NCBI GenBank assembly: GCA_934591705.1
Contig: CAKTPM010000004.1
Span: 1-64,000, forward strand
Direction: 5' to 3'
Origin: an uncultured Oscillospiraceae bacterium
Lineage (GTDB): Bacteria > Bacillota > Clostridia > Oscillospirales > Oscillospiraceae
Length of the DNA: 64,000 bases
A program made the position numbers and the translations under genes. Positions 1-8,572 of this stretch are shown here, in pieces. The notes beneath the pieces were generated by a model. It made no database searches and was not told the DNA's origin. It saw nothing but the letters and a program-made list of their open reading frames with translations. Each line of letters starts with the position of its first letter. Position 1 is the first letter of the stretch.

Positions 1-1920
1 CTGGAAAAGGTGTGGAAGCAGGCGCTGCTGGTGCTGGCGGTGCTGACGGTGCTGGGCGTGCTGCTCTATTCCCTGACGGCGGCCTGGTACAGCAATGTGG
101 CGGAGACCACGGAGATGGTCTTTGAAACGGAGAGCTGGGGCTTTGAGGGGCAGGTCAAGGTGCTCAGCAGCGACCTGCAGCTGGCCCCCGGTCAGAATAC
201 CTGCGCGGAGATATCCGTCACCAACGACGGCCGGCAGATCAACCTCATCACCGTGTCGGTGGACAAGAGCACCATGTCCCCGGAGCTGCAAAAGCGCATC
301 TATTTCTATGTGCCTGCGGCGGAGAAGCGCAGCGGGGAGACCGTGGAGCGGGTCTATCTCACCCCCTACGGCGGCTACTCCTACCGGGTCATGCCCAAGA
401 GCACCCTGCTGCTGACGGCCAACAGCGCCGCGGACGCGCCGGTGCGCTGCCAGTGGGTCTATGATCTGCTGGGCTACTATGTATACGGCACGCTGAACAA
501 GGACAATACCCTCCTCACCGCCGAGGACATCGCGGCGGCTAAGCGGGAGGATATCACGGCGCCGGCCTATATCCGCCCGGTGGAATATGACTTTGACACC
601 GCCTCCTTTGACAAGGACGGGAAGCTCGAGACCGCAGGCGGGAAAGATGCGGCGAGCTTTGTCCAAGGCGTCCTGGAGGCCGACGGCTATCCGGGCAGCC
701 AGGTGAAGCAGTACGGCGAGTACTACGCCGTGAGCATCCTGGAGGAGAAGGACGGGGAGAAGACCGGCCTTTGGCTCTATCTCTGCACCCGCCAGGAGAT
801 CGAGGCGGCCACCGGCTTTGACACCCGGGTGGGCACCTACCGCTACCTCACCTCGGCAAAAGGGGAGGATGGCAGCCCCCTTGCGCTGACGGAGGAGGAG
901 AAAGCGGAATACAAGGATGTGGCCGCCCTTACATACCAGGCCACGATCCAGATCGCGGGCCAGAACCTGCGCATGGATCTCACGGATGTGACTAGTGAGG
1001 CGCAGCTGAGGGAGAAGCTGGAAAGCGGCGGCAGCGTGCGCCTTACGGAGGATATGACCCTGAATGCCGCCCTCGAGATACCGGCGAACAAGGATGTGGT
1101 CATCGACCTGAACGGCAAGAAGATCACCGCCGCGGTAACGGAGCAGCCGGTGCTCACCGGCGCCCCGGGCAGCAGCGTCACAGTGCTCAACGGCACCATC
1201 GGCGGCACCGGCCGGGAGAAGGCGGTAGAGCTCGTGGGCAGCCGGGCCGCCTTCAGCCAGGTGACCCTCCTGGGCGGGCTGTATATCGACGACGGAAATA
1301 CTGCGAATGCGGATAGCCGCACCTCCGTGGTGCGCCTTTCCAACTGCACCCTGCAGACCACCGGCGATAACCAGCCGGGGATCACGGTGCTGGGCAATGG
1401 CACAAGCGCCAGCAGCCCCACCGTGCTGCTGGTGGAGAAGAGCACCGTGGAGAGCGCCTATGTGGGCATTGTGGGCAGCGATGCGGCGGAGAAGAGCGGC
1501 ACGGACATCCAGCTTATGGGCAGCACCGTCAAGGGCGCCCGGGCCGGTATCTATCACCCCCAGCAGGACAGCCGCCTTACGGTACAGGATGGCAGCACCC
1601 TGGAGGGGGAGACCGGCATCGTTGTAAAGGGCGGCCGGGTGAATGTCCTGGACAGCGCCGTCCATGCCGCCCTCACCACCGGCTCCCGCCCCACGGAGGC
1701 GCAGCTGGCCCAGAGCGGCGGCTGGCATAATGCCGGCGCCGGTATCTATGTGGAGGCCACCGGCGATAGGGCGGAGGAGATCGTCCTGCGGGTGGTCAAT
1801 GCGCAGATCACCACGAAAACGGCCGACATGCCCTCTATCCTTCTGGCGGGCAAGAGCGCCAAAACCGTGCGGGACAACAGTGACTTCACACAGGCCGGCT
1901 ACGGCATTACCATCGGCTGA
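1..1920 (+). CDS. Membrane-anchored surface protein with right-handed beta-helix (5' end may lie outside window)
   Basis: The frame is open from base 1. GTG at 10 is the first possible start, but no well-spaced ribosome binding site precedes it, so the true start may lie upstream of the window. The N-terminus is one hydrophobic segment (about residues 4-25) ending in AAWYSN, followed by a Thr/Ser-rich extracellular region resembling SipW-dependent (TasA/camelysin-like) surface proteins. From about residue 330 to the end there are repeated short strands with Asn and Gly turns, and the phrase VVIDLNGKKI, typical of right-handed parallel beta-helix proteins. It heads a run of three exported proteins on one strand. 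The exact function is unknown; surface display or matrix assembly is an inference. Confidence 0.7.
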   Translation: MEKVWKQALLVLAVLTVLGVLLYSLTAAWYSNVAETTEMVFETESWGFEGQVKVLSSDLQLAPGQNTCAEISVTNDGRQINLITVSVDKSTMSPELQKRIYFYVPAAEKRSGETVERVYLTPYGGYSYRVMPKSTLLLTANSAADAPVRCQWVYDLLGYYVYGTLNKDNTLLTAEDIAAAKREDITAPAYIRPVEYDFDTASFDKDGKLETAGGKDAASFVQGVLEADGYPGSQVKQYGEYYAVSILEEKDGEKTGLWLYLCTRQEIEAATGFDTRVGTYRYLTSAKGEDGSPLALTEEEKAEYKDVAALTYQATIQIAGQNLRMDLTDVTSEAQLREKLESGGSVRLTEDMTLNAALEIPANKDVVIDLNGKKITAAVTEQPVLTGAPGSSVTVLNGTIGGTGREKAVELVGSRAAFSQVTLLGGLYIDDGNTANADSRTSVVRLSNCTLQTTGDNQPGITVLGNGTSASSPTVLLVEKSTVESAYVGIVGSDAAEKSGTDIQLMGSTVKGARAGIYHPQQDSRLTVQDGSTLEGETGIVVKGGRVNVLDSAVHAALTTGSRPTEAQLAQSGGWHNAGAGIYVEATGDRAEEIVLRVVNAQITTKTADMPSILLAGKSAKTVRDNSDFTQAGYGITIG

Positions 1921-2031
1921 CCAGGACAAACACGCCTGGCAGCGTGTCCTTCCGGCGCTTTTTACCCTTCTCACCTTGGCTTGCGCCGGCATCGGATAAA
2001 AAAGAAACCCTGCGGAGGAACGGAACACACC

Positions 2032-2703
2032 ATGAACAAATGGGCACGGACAAGTCAATACGGATGGTGCCTGGCGGCGGCAGCCCTGCTTTTGTGCGGC
2101 TTTTTGCTGGCCGGCACGGCCTATGCCCGCTTTTCCTCCACCGTCACCCGGGAGGTGAAGGTGGCCCCGGAGGCGGCGCAGCCCCTGTGCCTGCTGCCCC
2201 AAGATACGGAGAAGGGCACCCTCTGGCAGCTGACGGAGGATGGCGCCTGCCAGAGGACCTTCTCGCTGCAGAATTTCAGCGGTCCCAACACGGCGTCCCG
2301 GGACATGACCGTGGAGCTGACCCTGTTGGCCTCCCTGGGCGTGGGATCGCCGGAGGCACTGGACATCACCCTTACGGAGAAAACCGTAGAGCAGGTGAGT
2401 CAAACCGCGGAAGACGGCAGCAGCTCTACCGTGGAGCAGGAGCGGGTGACGGTCTATCGGGGTGTCCCCACGGCCATCGGGGAGGATTCGGCCCTGGCCG
2501 GCTCCTTCGGCCCCGGCTGGTGCTACCGCTTCCGCCTGGAGCAGCAGGATGCAGAGGGAAAGCCGACCGCCGCGCTGCCGGCGAAGTGGCACTTTACCGG
2601 CGGGAGCCCGGAGCAGCACCTTCTCACCCTGCGCATCACGGCGAAGGAGACCCCACCATACGACTGCTGGTTCCGCTTGACGGCGGCAGCTTCAGACCCG
2701 TAA
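2032..2703 (+). CDS. Exported protein, SipW-dependent-like signal peptide
   Basis: The product is 223 aa. ATG at 2032 is chosen because the hydrophobic signal (WCLAAAALLLCGFLLAGTAYA) begins just after it and a GGAGG lies about 13 bases upstream; the frame is open further upstream but lacks a site. After the signal comes ARFSSTVTREV, the pattern seen after cleavage in SipW-type exported proteins. The rest is a predicted beta-rich domain with no motif I can assign. It sits between two other exported proteins on the same strand with only 15 bases to the next start, so co-transcription is likely. No enzymatic residues are evident; a structural surface role is inferred. Confidence 0.7.
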   Translation: MNKWARTSQYGWCLAAAALLLCGFLLAGTAYARFSSTVTREVKVAPEAAQPLCLLPQDTEKGTLWQLTEDGACQRTFSLQNFSGPNTASRDMTVELTLLASLGVGSPEALDITLTEKTVEQVSQTAEDGSSSTVEQERVTVYRGVPTAIGEDSALAGSFGPGWCYRFRLEQQDAEGKPTAALPAKWHFTGGSPEQHLLTLRITAKETPPYDCWFRLTAAASDP

Positions 2704-2718
2704 GAAAGGCGAATATTT

Positions 2719-3972
2719 ATGACCAGAGGACGGCGCACAATCGCATACTGTGCCGCGGCGCTGCTGCTGGCGGCGGCGCTTTTGCTGGCGGCCCCCGCCC
2801 AGGCCCGCTATACCCCTGCGCAGACCCGGTGGCTGGCGGCCTATCAGCCCCCGGCGGCCCTGTCCGGGGACTACCTATCGGCGGAGGGGAGCACCCTCCT
2901 GCTGGCGGACTGGAGTCCTACGGGTGAGGGCGCGACAAAAACGGTGCCCCTGCAGGTGACCTCGGCTGCGCCCATTGCTCCCCCTCCCGCAGAGGGGGAG
3001 GCCGCCGCTGAGAGCAGCGAGCCCCTGGGGCTTACCGTCACCGCTGGCGGCGGCGTGACCGCCCAGGCCGCATATACGGTTGATGGCGCCGATGCGCATA
3101 CGGCTCTGATCACCGTGACCGTAACGGCCAGCGCCGTCACGGCGAAGAAAACAGCCACGGTGAACCTGCAGGTCTCCCACAACGGGATGTGGCTGACAGG
3201 AACGCTCCAGATCCCGCTGCTGCCCCCGGACACCGCCGGCAGCACGGCGATAGAGCAGGAGAACCTATTCAAGCCGGAGAGCAGCATGACGCAGTACGAC
3301 CCGCAGTATCCCTTCTGCGTATCCTACCGGCTGCCCGAGGGCTGCACCCAGGGGGAGATGACCCGGGGCGGCACTGACTTCCCGGCGGGCACTCGCTACA
3401 GCACCGATGGGAGCCGCTATATCACCCTGCTGGAGAGCCGGCCCATTCCCGCTGACGGCGGCCGGATCTTTCTCCGCCTTCCCGATGGCAGCGCCGGGGG
3501 AATGACCCTGAAGCTCACCGCCGGCGATAAGCAGGACACCCTGTCGCTGACGGAGGCCTCCCGAGGGGATACGGTGACCCTGGGGGCGGACGGCGTTCCC
3601 ACCGTGACCCTGCCCGCCTGGGACAGCCGCCTGACGCTCACCGCCGGGGTGGAGTACCTGACCTGGGTGGAGGAGCCCCTCCCCGCCGCCGACCCGGCGG
3701 CGCCGGCAGAGCCGCCCCAGACCCAGCGGGTGGTAAAATATGCAGCCGCGGAGCTGGCGAAATGCGTGTGGGCCCCGGTGCTGCCGGAGAGCGGCACGGA
3801 GGAGGCCGCCGAGCCGAATACAGAAGCGGCCCCCACGGCCCAGACGCTGACGGTGGAGCCGGTGAAGGAGGGGCAGCAGCTGCCGGCAGGCACCTATCGC
3901 CTTACCGTCCGCTGGTCGCTGGACAGCACCGTCGTTACGGAGCGAGCGGTGAGCTTCTTCGTTGCCCGATAA
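2719..3972 (+). CDS. Exported protein, third member of surface-protein run
   Basis: The product is 417 aa, starting 15 bases after the preceding gene with a weak AAGAAAGG-like site. Residues 1-30 form a signal peptide (basic MTRGRR, an Ala/Leu-rich core, then PAQA before RYTPAQ). The mature part is Thr/Ala/Pro-rich with several beta-sandwich-like stretches (for example residues 105-165). A Pro/Ala/Glu-rich linker lies near residues 320-335. No catalytic motif or cell-wall sorting LPXTG is visible, so it is either secreted or held by partners. It ends directly before a strong terminator, marking the end of the transcription unit. Confidence 0.7.
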   Translation: MTRGRRTIAYCAAALLLAAALLLAAPAQARYTPAQTRWLAAYQPPAALSGDYLSAEGSTLLLADWSPTGEGATKTVPLQVTSAAPIAPPPAEGEAAAESSEPLGLTVTAGGGVTAQAAYTVDGADAHTALITVTVTASAVTAKKTATVNLQVSHNGMWLTGTLQIPLLPPDTAGSTAIEQENLFKPESSMTQYDPQYPFCVSYRLPEGCTQGEMTRGGTDFPAGTRYSTDGSRYITLLESRPIPADGGRIFLRLPDGSAGGMTLKLTAGDKQDTLSLTEASRGDTVTLGADGVPTVTLPAWDSRLTLTAGVEYLTWVEEPLPAADPAAPAEPPQTQRVVKYAAAELAKCVWAPVLPESGTEEAAEPNTEAAPTAQTLTVEPVKEGQQLPAGTYRLTVRWSLDSTVVTERAVSFFVAR

Positions 3973-3974
3973 GT

Positions 3975-4014
3975 AAAAAAGCCATCCGGCCCCGGGGGGG
4001 CGGATGGCTTTTTT
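3975..4014. terminator. Bidirectional intrinsic terminator
   Basis: AAAAAAGCCATCCG and CGGATGGCTTTTTT form a 14-bp stem with A and T tracts on both sides. It lies between the convergent surface-protein run and the Nudix gene and can serve both. Confidence 0.85.
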
Positions 4015-4029
4015 ATGGGCGGAAGGGGG

Positions 4030-4506
4030 TCATGCGCCCTTCAGCGGGCGGCCGTCCAGGGCGGCATAGACCAGGTGCTCCCCCTCATAGCGGAGCTTCA
4101 GGGAGAAGAAGGGGGCATCCTCCCGCAGAAGATCCAGGAAGATGCGGTCCCCCTCCCACTGGGGCAGGGCGGCCAGGGCGTCCTTGTGGATCCACTCCAG
4201 CACACCCTCGTCGCAGGAGCGCAGGGTGCCGGTGTAGCCCGTGGCGGTGAAAAGGTGCATGTACTCCGTTTCCCAGCGGTCGGACACGAAGGTGACGATG
4301 CCCCGGTAGCGGTAGCGGGTGAGGGTGAGGCCGGTCTCCTCCAGGGTCTCCCGGAGCACGCACTCCTCGGGGCTCTCGCCGTCTGAGAACTTGCCGCCGA
4401 CGCCGATCCATTTGTCGCGGTTTTCGTCGTTCTCTTTCTTGACCCGGTGGAGCATCAGGTACTCGCCCCGGGGGTTTTCAATGTAGCAAAGGGTGGTATA
4501 TTTCAT
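4030..4506 (-). CDS. Nudix hydrolase (MutT-like)
   Basis: The product is 158 aa. The start at 4506 is chosen because GGAGG lies 7 bases upstream; the in-frame ATG nine codons earlier sits in the promoter. The Nudix box is visible as GGKFSDGE...RETLEETGL, with the GX5EX7REUXEEXGU spacing and the paired metal-binding glutamates. Members of this group hydrolyse nucleoside diphosphate derivatives such as 8-oxo-dGTP; the substrate here cannot be read from the sequence. It is divergently transcribed from the YgjP-like gene across a perfect 30-bp palindrome that carries a promoter for each. Confidence 0.88.
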   Translation of the reverse strand: MKYTTLCYIENPRGEYLMLHRVKKENDENRDKWIGVGGKFSDGESPEECVLRETLEETGLTLTRYRYRGIVTFVSDRWETEYMHLFTATGYTGTLRSCDEGVLEWIHKDALAALPQWEGDRIFLDLLREDAPFFSLKLRYEGEHLVYAALDGRPLKGA

Positions 4507-4537
4507 AGGCGTGCCTCCGTTTTTGGCTCTCACGCCT

Positions 4538-4567
4538 ATTGTAACACAGCCCGGGCTGTGTTACAAT
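4538..4567. promoter_or_regulatory. Perfect 30-bp palindrome carrying two symmetrical divergent promoters
   Basis: The two 15-base arms (ATTGTAACACAGCCC and its exact complement) meet at the centre. Read on either strand it offers TTGTAA, 17 bases, then TACAAT preceded by TG, i.e. a -35 and an extended -10. Each arm therefore supplies the -35 for one gene and the -10 for the other. Confidence 0.75.
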
Positions 4568-4589
4568 GCAAAAAAGGGAGGTGGGAAGC

Positions 4590-5102
4590 ATGGAGTATGA
4601 GGTGCGCTATTCCCGCCGCCGCACCCTGGCCCTGGAGATACAGCGGGATGGGACGGTGCTGGTACGCGCGCCCCTGGGCCTGGATCCCGGCCAGGCGGAG
4701 CAATTCGTTTCCGACCATGCGGCGTGGATCGCCGAGAAGCGCCAGGTGATGCTGGACCGCCAGGCCCGGCATCCGGAGCCCACGCCCCTGGAGGCCAAGG
4801 AGCTGCGCTACCGGGCGTGGGAGATATTGCCCGGGCGAGTGGCCTATTGGGCCCGGCGCATGGGCGTTGCTCCCACGGGGCTGCACATCACCTCGGCCCG
4901 CACCCGCTTCGGGAGCTGCTCGGGGAAAAATGCCCTTTCCTTTTCCTGGCGGCTGATGCTCTATCCCCCCGAGGCCATCGACTATGTGGTGGTCCACGAG
5001 CTGTGCCACATCCGCCACCATGACCACAGCCCCCGCTTTTGGGCGGAGGTGGCAAAATACCTGCCGGACTATCCCGCCCGGCAGGCCCTGCTCAAGGAAT
5101 GA
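4590..5102 (+). CDS. YgjP/DUF45-type metal-dependent hydrolase (M48-like)
   Basis: The product is 170 aa. ATG at 4590 is preferred over ATG at 4566 because GGGAGGTGG lies just upstream and 4566 falls in the -10 region. The zinc motif HELCH followed by RHHDHSPRFW is the signature of the YgjP/WLM-related DUF45 family, with RFGSCS earlier in the chain as in family members. Family proteins are small zinc-dependent predicted peptidases of unsettled substrate, acting in the cytoplasm (no signal peptide here). It is followed 27 bases later by the DUF2156-GNAT fusion, probably in the same transcript. Confidence 0.85.
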   Translation: MEYEVRYSRRRTLALEIQRDGTVLVRAPLGLDPGQAEQFVSDHAAWIAEKRQVMLDRQARHPEPTPLEAKELRYRAWEILPGRVAYWARRMGVAPTGLHITSARTRFGSCSGKNALSFSWRLMLYPPEAIDYVVVHELCHIRHHDHSPRFWAEVAKYLPDYPARQALLKE

Positions 5103-5129
5103 CCCCACAACGAACGACAAAGGAACGCT

Positions 5130-6524
5130 ATGGAATTTCAAGAATTGACCTTCGCGCACATCGACCTGCTGCGAAAATATTATGTAAACTGCAATTACCG
5201 CCTCTGCGAATACTCCGCCGGGGTGAAGCTCATGTGGCGGCACTATCTCCACCCGGCCTTTGCCCAGGTGGCCGGCTGCCTGGTGATCAGCAATGTCATC
5301 GAGGGCGTCACCCAGTTCGACTTCCCCATTCCCGGGGAGAAAGGGGATGTGGACGCCGCCCTGACGGCCATTGAGGCCTATTGCACCCGGCGGAATATCC
5401 GCCCCGTCATCTCCGTGGTGCCGGAGAGCATGGCCCCTGCCCTTGTGACCCGCTGGCCCAAGTTCACGGTGCTCAACGAGGAGGCATGGAAGGATTATGT
5501 CTACCTGGCAGAGGATCTGGCCGCCCTTGCCGGGCGGCGCTACAGCGGCCAGCGCAACCACATCAACAAGTTCCGCAAGGAGCACCCCACGGCGGTGTTC
5601 CGGCCGCTGACGGCGGCGGATGAGCCGATGCTGCAGCGGTTCTGGCAGGACTATGCCCAGGAGTTTTCCAAGCACAGTGACACCGCGGAAAAGGAGCTCG
5701 TCCTGGCCCGGGAGATGTTCGCCCACCTGGACACCGGGGCCTTCCGGGCCGGCGGCATGGAGGAGGACGGGCGGCTTTTGGGCATCTGCCTGGCGGAAAA
5801 GTGCGGCGACACCCTGGTGGACCACATCGAAAAGGCCCTCTACTCCTGCCAGGGGGTGTACCCCGCCATGGTGCAGGCCTTTGCCGCCCACTACGGCGGC
5901 GACTGCCGGTTCATCAACCGGGAGGATGACGCCCGGGACCGGGGCCTTCGCATCAGCAAGCGGCAGTATCTGCCCACGGCCATGGACAGCAAGATGTCCT
6001 TCCGGGTGGGCAGCCAGCTGGACCTCCTTGACCGGGTGCCGGACATTTCCTGCCGGCGCCTGACCCTTACGGCCCTGGAGGAAGGGGACAAGGCGGCCTA
6101 TAACGCCCTTTGCCTGGATGACGCGCGCAACCGCTGGTGGGGCTATGACTACCGGGAGGATCTCCATGGGGAGCTGACGGAGGACTACTTCCTCTCCGTG
6201 GCCCGGGAGGACTTTCGCCGGCGCATGGCGGTGAACTGGGCGGTGCGCCTGGATGGCCGCCTCATCGGCGAGGCGGTGCTCTATAACCACGACTGGCGGG
6301 GGGGCATGGAGCTGGGCTGCCGCATCGCCCCCGAATTTGCCGGCCACGGCTACGGCACCGAGGCCTTTGCCGCCGCTGCGGACTGGGCCCTTTACCGCCT
6401 GGGCCTGAAGCAGGTGGTGGCCAAGTGCTTCCGGGAGAACGATAGCTCCCGGCGAATGCTGGAGAGCTGCATGCGCCAGACCGGGGAGGATGAGAAATTT
6501 CTTTACTTCCGGAAGGTGGAGTAA
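5130..6524 (+). CDS. Two-domain protein: DUF2156-like acyltransferase fold plus GNAT acetyltransferase
   Basis: The product is 464 aa with AAAGGAA before the ATG. Residues 1 to about 300 resemble DUF2156, the C-terminal domain of phosphatidylglycerol lysyltransferases, which is itself a double-GNAT fold; see the basic GQRNHINKFRKEHP stretch and DHIEKAL. From about residue 305 comes a complete RimJ-like GNAT module with the acetyl-CoA loop FAGHGYGTEA and the RENDSSRRML segment. No membrane segments are present, so it is not a full MprF. The fusion suggests a substrate presented by one half and acylated by the other, but this is inference. The gene ends at a strong terminator. Confidence 0.75.
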   Translation: MEFQELTFAHIDLLRKYYVNCNYRLCEYSAGVKLMWRHYLHPAFAQVAGCLVISNVIEGVTQFDFPIPGEKGDVDAALTAIEAYCTRRNIRPVISVVPESMAPALVTRWPKFTVLNEEAWKDYVYLAEDLAALAGRRYSGQRNHINKFRKEHPTAVFRPLTAADEPMLQRFWQDYAQEFSKHSDTAEKELVLAREMFAHLDTGAFRAGGMEEDGRLLGICLAEKCGDTLVDHIEKALYSCQGVYPAMVQAFAAHYGGDCRFINREDDARDRGLRISKRQYLPTAMDSKMSFRVGSQLDLLDRVPDISCRRLTLTALEEGDKAAYNALCLDDARNRWWGYDYREDLHGELTEDYFLSVAREDFRRRMAVNWAVRLDGRLIGEAVLYNHDWRGGMELGCRIAPEFAGHGYGTEAFAAAADWALYRLGLKQVVAKCFRENDSSRRMLESCMRQTGEDEKFLYFRKVE

Positions 6525-6544
6525 CGCCGCCGCTGTAAGCAAAT

Positions 6545-6582
6545 AAAAAATAGTCCGTCCCGGTCGGGACGGACTATTTTTG
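6545..6582. terminator. Bidirectional intrinsic terminator
   Basis: AAATAGTCCGTCCC and GGGACGGACTATTTTT pair around a GGTC loop. It lies between convergent genes. Confidence 0.85.
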
Positions 6583-6637
6583 TGCAGGGGGGAGGGGACT
6601 GCCTTATCCTCCGGGGCAGGGGAGGGCGCGCCGCGGC

Positions 6638-7387
6638 CTACAGGGCGTCTAAGTGGTACCGCGGCTTACCCCGGCTCTTTTTTCCGTACTCGATGGCCGC
6701 CGCAGGGCAGCGGCAGATGCAGGCCATGCAGTGGGTGCAGCCGGGGCCCCATACGGGCTTGCCCTCCCGGAGGGTGATGCTGCCGGTGGGGCACAGCCGG
6801 GCACACTGGCCGCAGCCGGTGCAGGCGTCGCCGGCGGTGAAGGCCCGGGAGTTTACAAAAAGGGCGTAGAACACCGGGTTTACCGGCCCGCTCAAAAAGC
6901 GGTCCAAGAGGCGGCAGCGGGTGGGAGGAAAGGATGCGTCCGACCGGATGGCGGCGATGGCGCCTTCAATGGCGGGCTCGGCGGCGGCCACGATCCTGCG
7001 GGCCTCCTCCGGCCCGGGGGCGTTGAACATGGCGATGTAGTTCTCCGGCATCACCACCTGGGCCGTGCCCATGCAGGTGAGCCCCTTTTCCCGGCAGAGC
7101 TGGCGGTTATATCGCTGGGCGCTGCCGATCTCGCTGCCGCAGGTCATCACGAACCAGACACGCCGGGCGCCCCGGAGCTCCGATGCCAGGAGGTGCTGCC
7201 GCACCAGCCGGGGGATGCGCCAGCCGTAGGTGGGGGTGACGATGACCAGCCGCTCCCCGGTCTCTATAGGCGAGGTGTCCCGGCTGCGGATGCGGTCGGT
7301 GAGGCAGCAGAGGTCGTCCCCCAGTGCCCGGGCGATGCGCCGGGCAGCATAGGCGCTGTTGCCGGTGCCGGAAAAGTAAAGTACCAT
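6638..7387 (-). CDS. EFR1-type flavodoxin/ferredoxin protein
   Basis: The product is 249 aa with AAGGAGG five bases before the ATG. The N-terminus YFSGTGNSAYAA is the flavodoxin phosphate loop for FMN; PTYGWRIPR follows as in EFR1 proteins. The C-terminus carries two 4Fe-4S motifs, CTGCGQCARLCP and CTHCMACICRCP. Such single-chain FMN plus ferredoxin proteins are common in anaerobic Firmicutes and are thought to move electrons between ferredoxin-linked enzymes; no partner is encoded beside it. It has its own sigma-A-like promoter just upstream and stands alone. Confidence 0.85.
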   Translation of the reverse strand: MVLYFSGTGNSAYAARRIARALGDDLCCLTDRIRSRDTSPIETGERLVIVTPTYGWRIPRLVRQHLLASELRGARRVWFVMTCGSEIGSAQRYNRQLCREKGLTCMGTAQVVMPENYIAMFNAPGPEEARRIVAAAEPAIEGAIAAIRSDASFPPTRCRLLDRFLSGPVNPVFYALFVNSRAFTAGDACTGCGQCARLCPTGSITLREGKPVWGPGCTHCMACICRCPAAAIEYGKKSRGKPRYHLDAL

Positions 7388-7425
7388 AGCGGGCCTCCTT
7401 CTCAGCGGTGGATGCTTTCAGGTAT

Positions 7426-7454
7426 ATTTTACCAGCCCCGGGAAAAATGCGCAA
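7426..7454 (-). promoter_or_regulatory. Sigma-A promoter for the EFR1 gene
   Basis: On the minus strand TTGCGC (7454-7449), a 17-base spacer, then TAAAAT (7431-7426) preceded by TGG, an extended -10. Confidence 0.6.
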
Positions 7455-7564
7455 GGGAGAATATCCCCCCGGACAGGGGAGGGGGAAGGAGGAGAGAAGC
7501 AGGAGAATTCTCTGTCGGCTCTCCCGGATGATATATACCCTGTGCGGGTGTGTTCTTTTTGCGC

Positions 7565-7593
7565 TTGTCATGGAGCGATATGCGTGCTATGAT
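7565..7593 (+). promoter_or_regulatory. Sigma-A promoter for the lipoprotein gene
   Basis: TTGTCA at 7565-7570, a 17-base spacer, TATGAT at 7588-7593 with TGC just before it. Confidence 0.65.
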
Positions 7594-7618
7594 GCAAAAA
7601 AAGGAAAAGGGGAGAATC

Positions 7619-8311
7619 ATGCAAAGAAGATATGTCTCTTTACTGCTATGTCTGCTGATACTGCTGACACTGCCAGGATGCGGGAAAGACATGAAGCGGA
7701 ACTATACAGACGAAGAGATACATGCGCTCGTGGATGCAGATATTTCTTTCACAGAGGCCTGCGAAAAAATTTCTACGGTGGCAGATGCCGCACAGTTTTT
7801 GGAAGCCCGTGGCTATTACTTCGCACCGGATTACGCCGGCATTGAGGCGGCAGTGCGATATCAGCTAAATAACGGCGGCTGCGTTGGCACATCGGCACTG
7901 TTTGCCGCACTGCTGGACGGCGACTATGATGAAGTCGGTTATGTTTATGTATTCTGGCTGGAGGGCGAACATGTTTTCAATTACATCAAGCAGGACGACA
8001 TTTACTATGCTTGCGACTTCGTCTATGGACCGGTGAGTCAAACCGGCACAAACGCAAGGCAAAGCTGTGTTCGCTACACAGGAAAAAGCCTGTCCGGGCT
8101 TTTTGATGCATACGCGCGGCAGGAGGGCAGCGATATCGGCGATGCTGTGGCGATCATGTACACCACGATCTGCTGCGGCGATCCCACCATGCCCACCGTT
8201 TGGCTGCGGGATTCTGCAGATGGGCACCAGTCTACGATCTATCTCAGCGATGCGGAAAAAAACTCTCAACAGATACTGCTGCTGCGGGATGGATACACCT
8301 TTACCTTTTGA
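7619..8311 (+). CDS. Lipoprotein with transglutaminase-like Cys-His-Asp core
   Basis: The product is 230 aa. ATG at 7619 places GGGGAGA upstream and gives a basic N-terminus and hydrophobic stretch ending in the lipobox LPGC (Cys21), so the mature protein should be lipid-anchored on the outer face of the membrane. The middle of the chain has Cys88 in NGGCVGTSALFAAL, His118 in GEHVFNYI and Asp133 in YACDFVYG. This order and spacing fit a transglutaminase/papain-like catalytic triad. The family is not otherwise certain and could include non-catalytic homologues. It has its own promoter and terminator, and its base composition is less GC-rich than its neighbours. Confidence 0.7.
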   Translation: MQRRYVSLLLCLLILLTLPGCGKDMKRNYTDEEIHALVDADISFTEACEKISTVADAAQFLEARGYYFAPDYAGIEAAVRYQLNNGGCVGTSALFAALLDGDYDEVGYVYVFWLEGEHVFNYIKQDDIYYACDFVYGPVSQTGTNARQSCVRYTGKSLSGLFDAYARQEGSDIGDAVAIMYTTICCGDPTMPTVWLRDSADGHQSTIYLSDAEKNSQQILLLRDGYTFTF

Positions 8312-8356
8312 AAAACACGCCCGCCGGAACAGATTCCCGCGGGCGTGTTCTTTTTT
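8312..8356 (+). terminator. Intrinsic terminator
   Basis: AACACGCCCGC pairs with GCGGGCGTGTT, followed by CTTTTTT. Confidence 0.85.
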
Positions 8357-8392
8357 CTCACTTCTTCGGCTGCTCCAGGGCGCTGCGGGCGG

Positions 8393-8550
8393 CCAAGGCC
8401 TTTGCAGAGCCACTCCACAAGCCGAAGAGCGATGGGACACCCGGCCCCATCGTCAACAAGGTGAAAATCTGCGAGGCCTCCACGCTGCAAGCGCCCGTCC
8501 TCCGGGGAGACGGCGCGGCGGACAACGACAGCATGGTGCGCATCCATGTG
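8393..8550 (+). pseudogene. Fragment of a second cas9 (PI/wedge region)
   Basis: This 158-base stretch aligns without gaps to 12430-12587 inside the intact cas9 at an offset of 4037. I count 8 mismatches, about 95% identity. It corresponds to Cas9 residues 890-942 and keeps the reading frame (KPKSDGTPGPIVNK is shared), but neither flank continues the similarity and there is no start codon or ribosome site. It has the same orientation as the intact gene. It is the upstream half of what looks like a decayed duplicate CRISPR-Cas locus. Confidence 0.9.
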
Positions 8551-8572
8551 GCCGTAAATACGAGGGCGAAAA

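Noticed and set aside
1921..2031. Possible terminator hairpin after the first gene
   Set aside because: GGAC..CACGC/GCGTGTCC can pair only with a bulge and lacks a close T tract; too weak to list.
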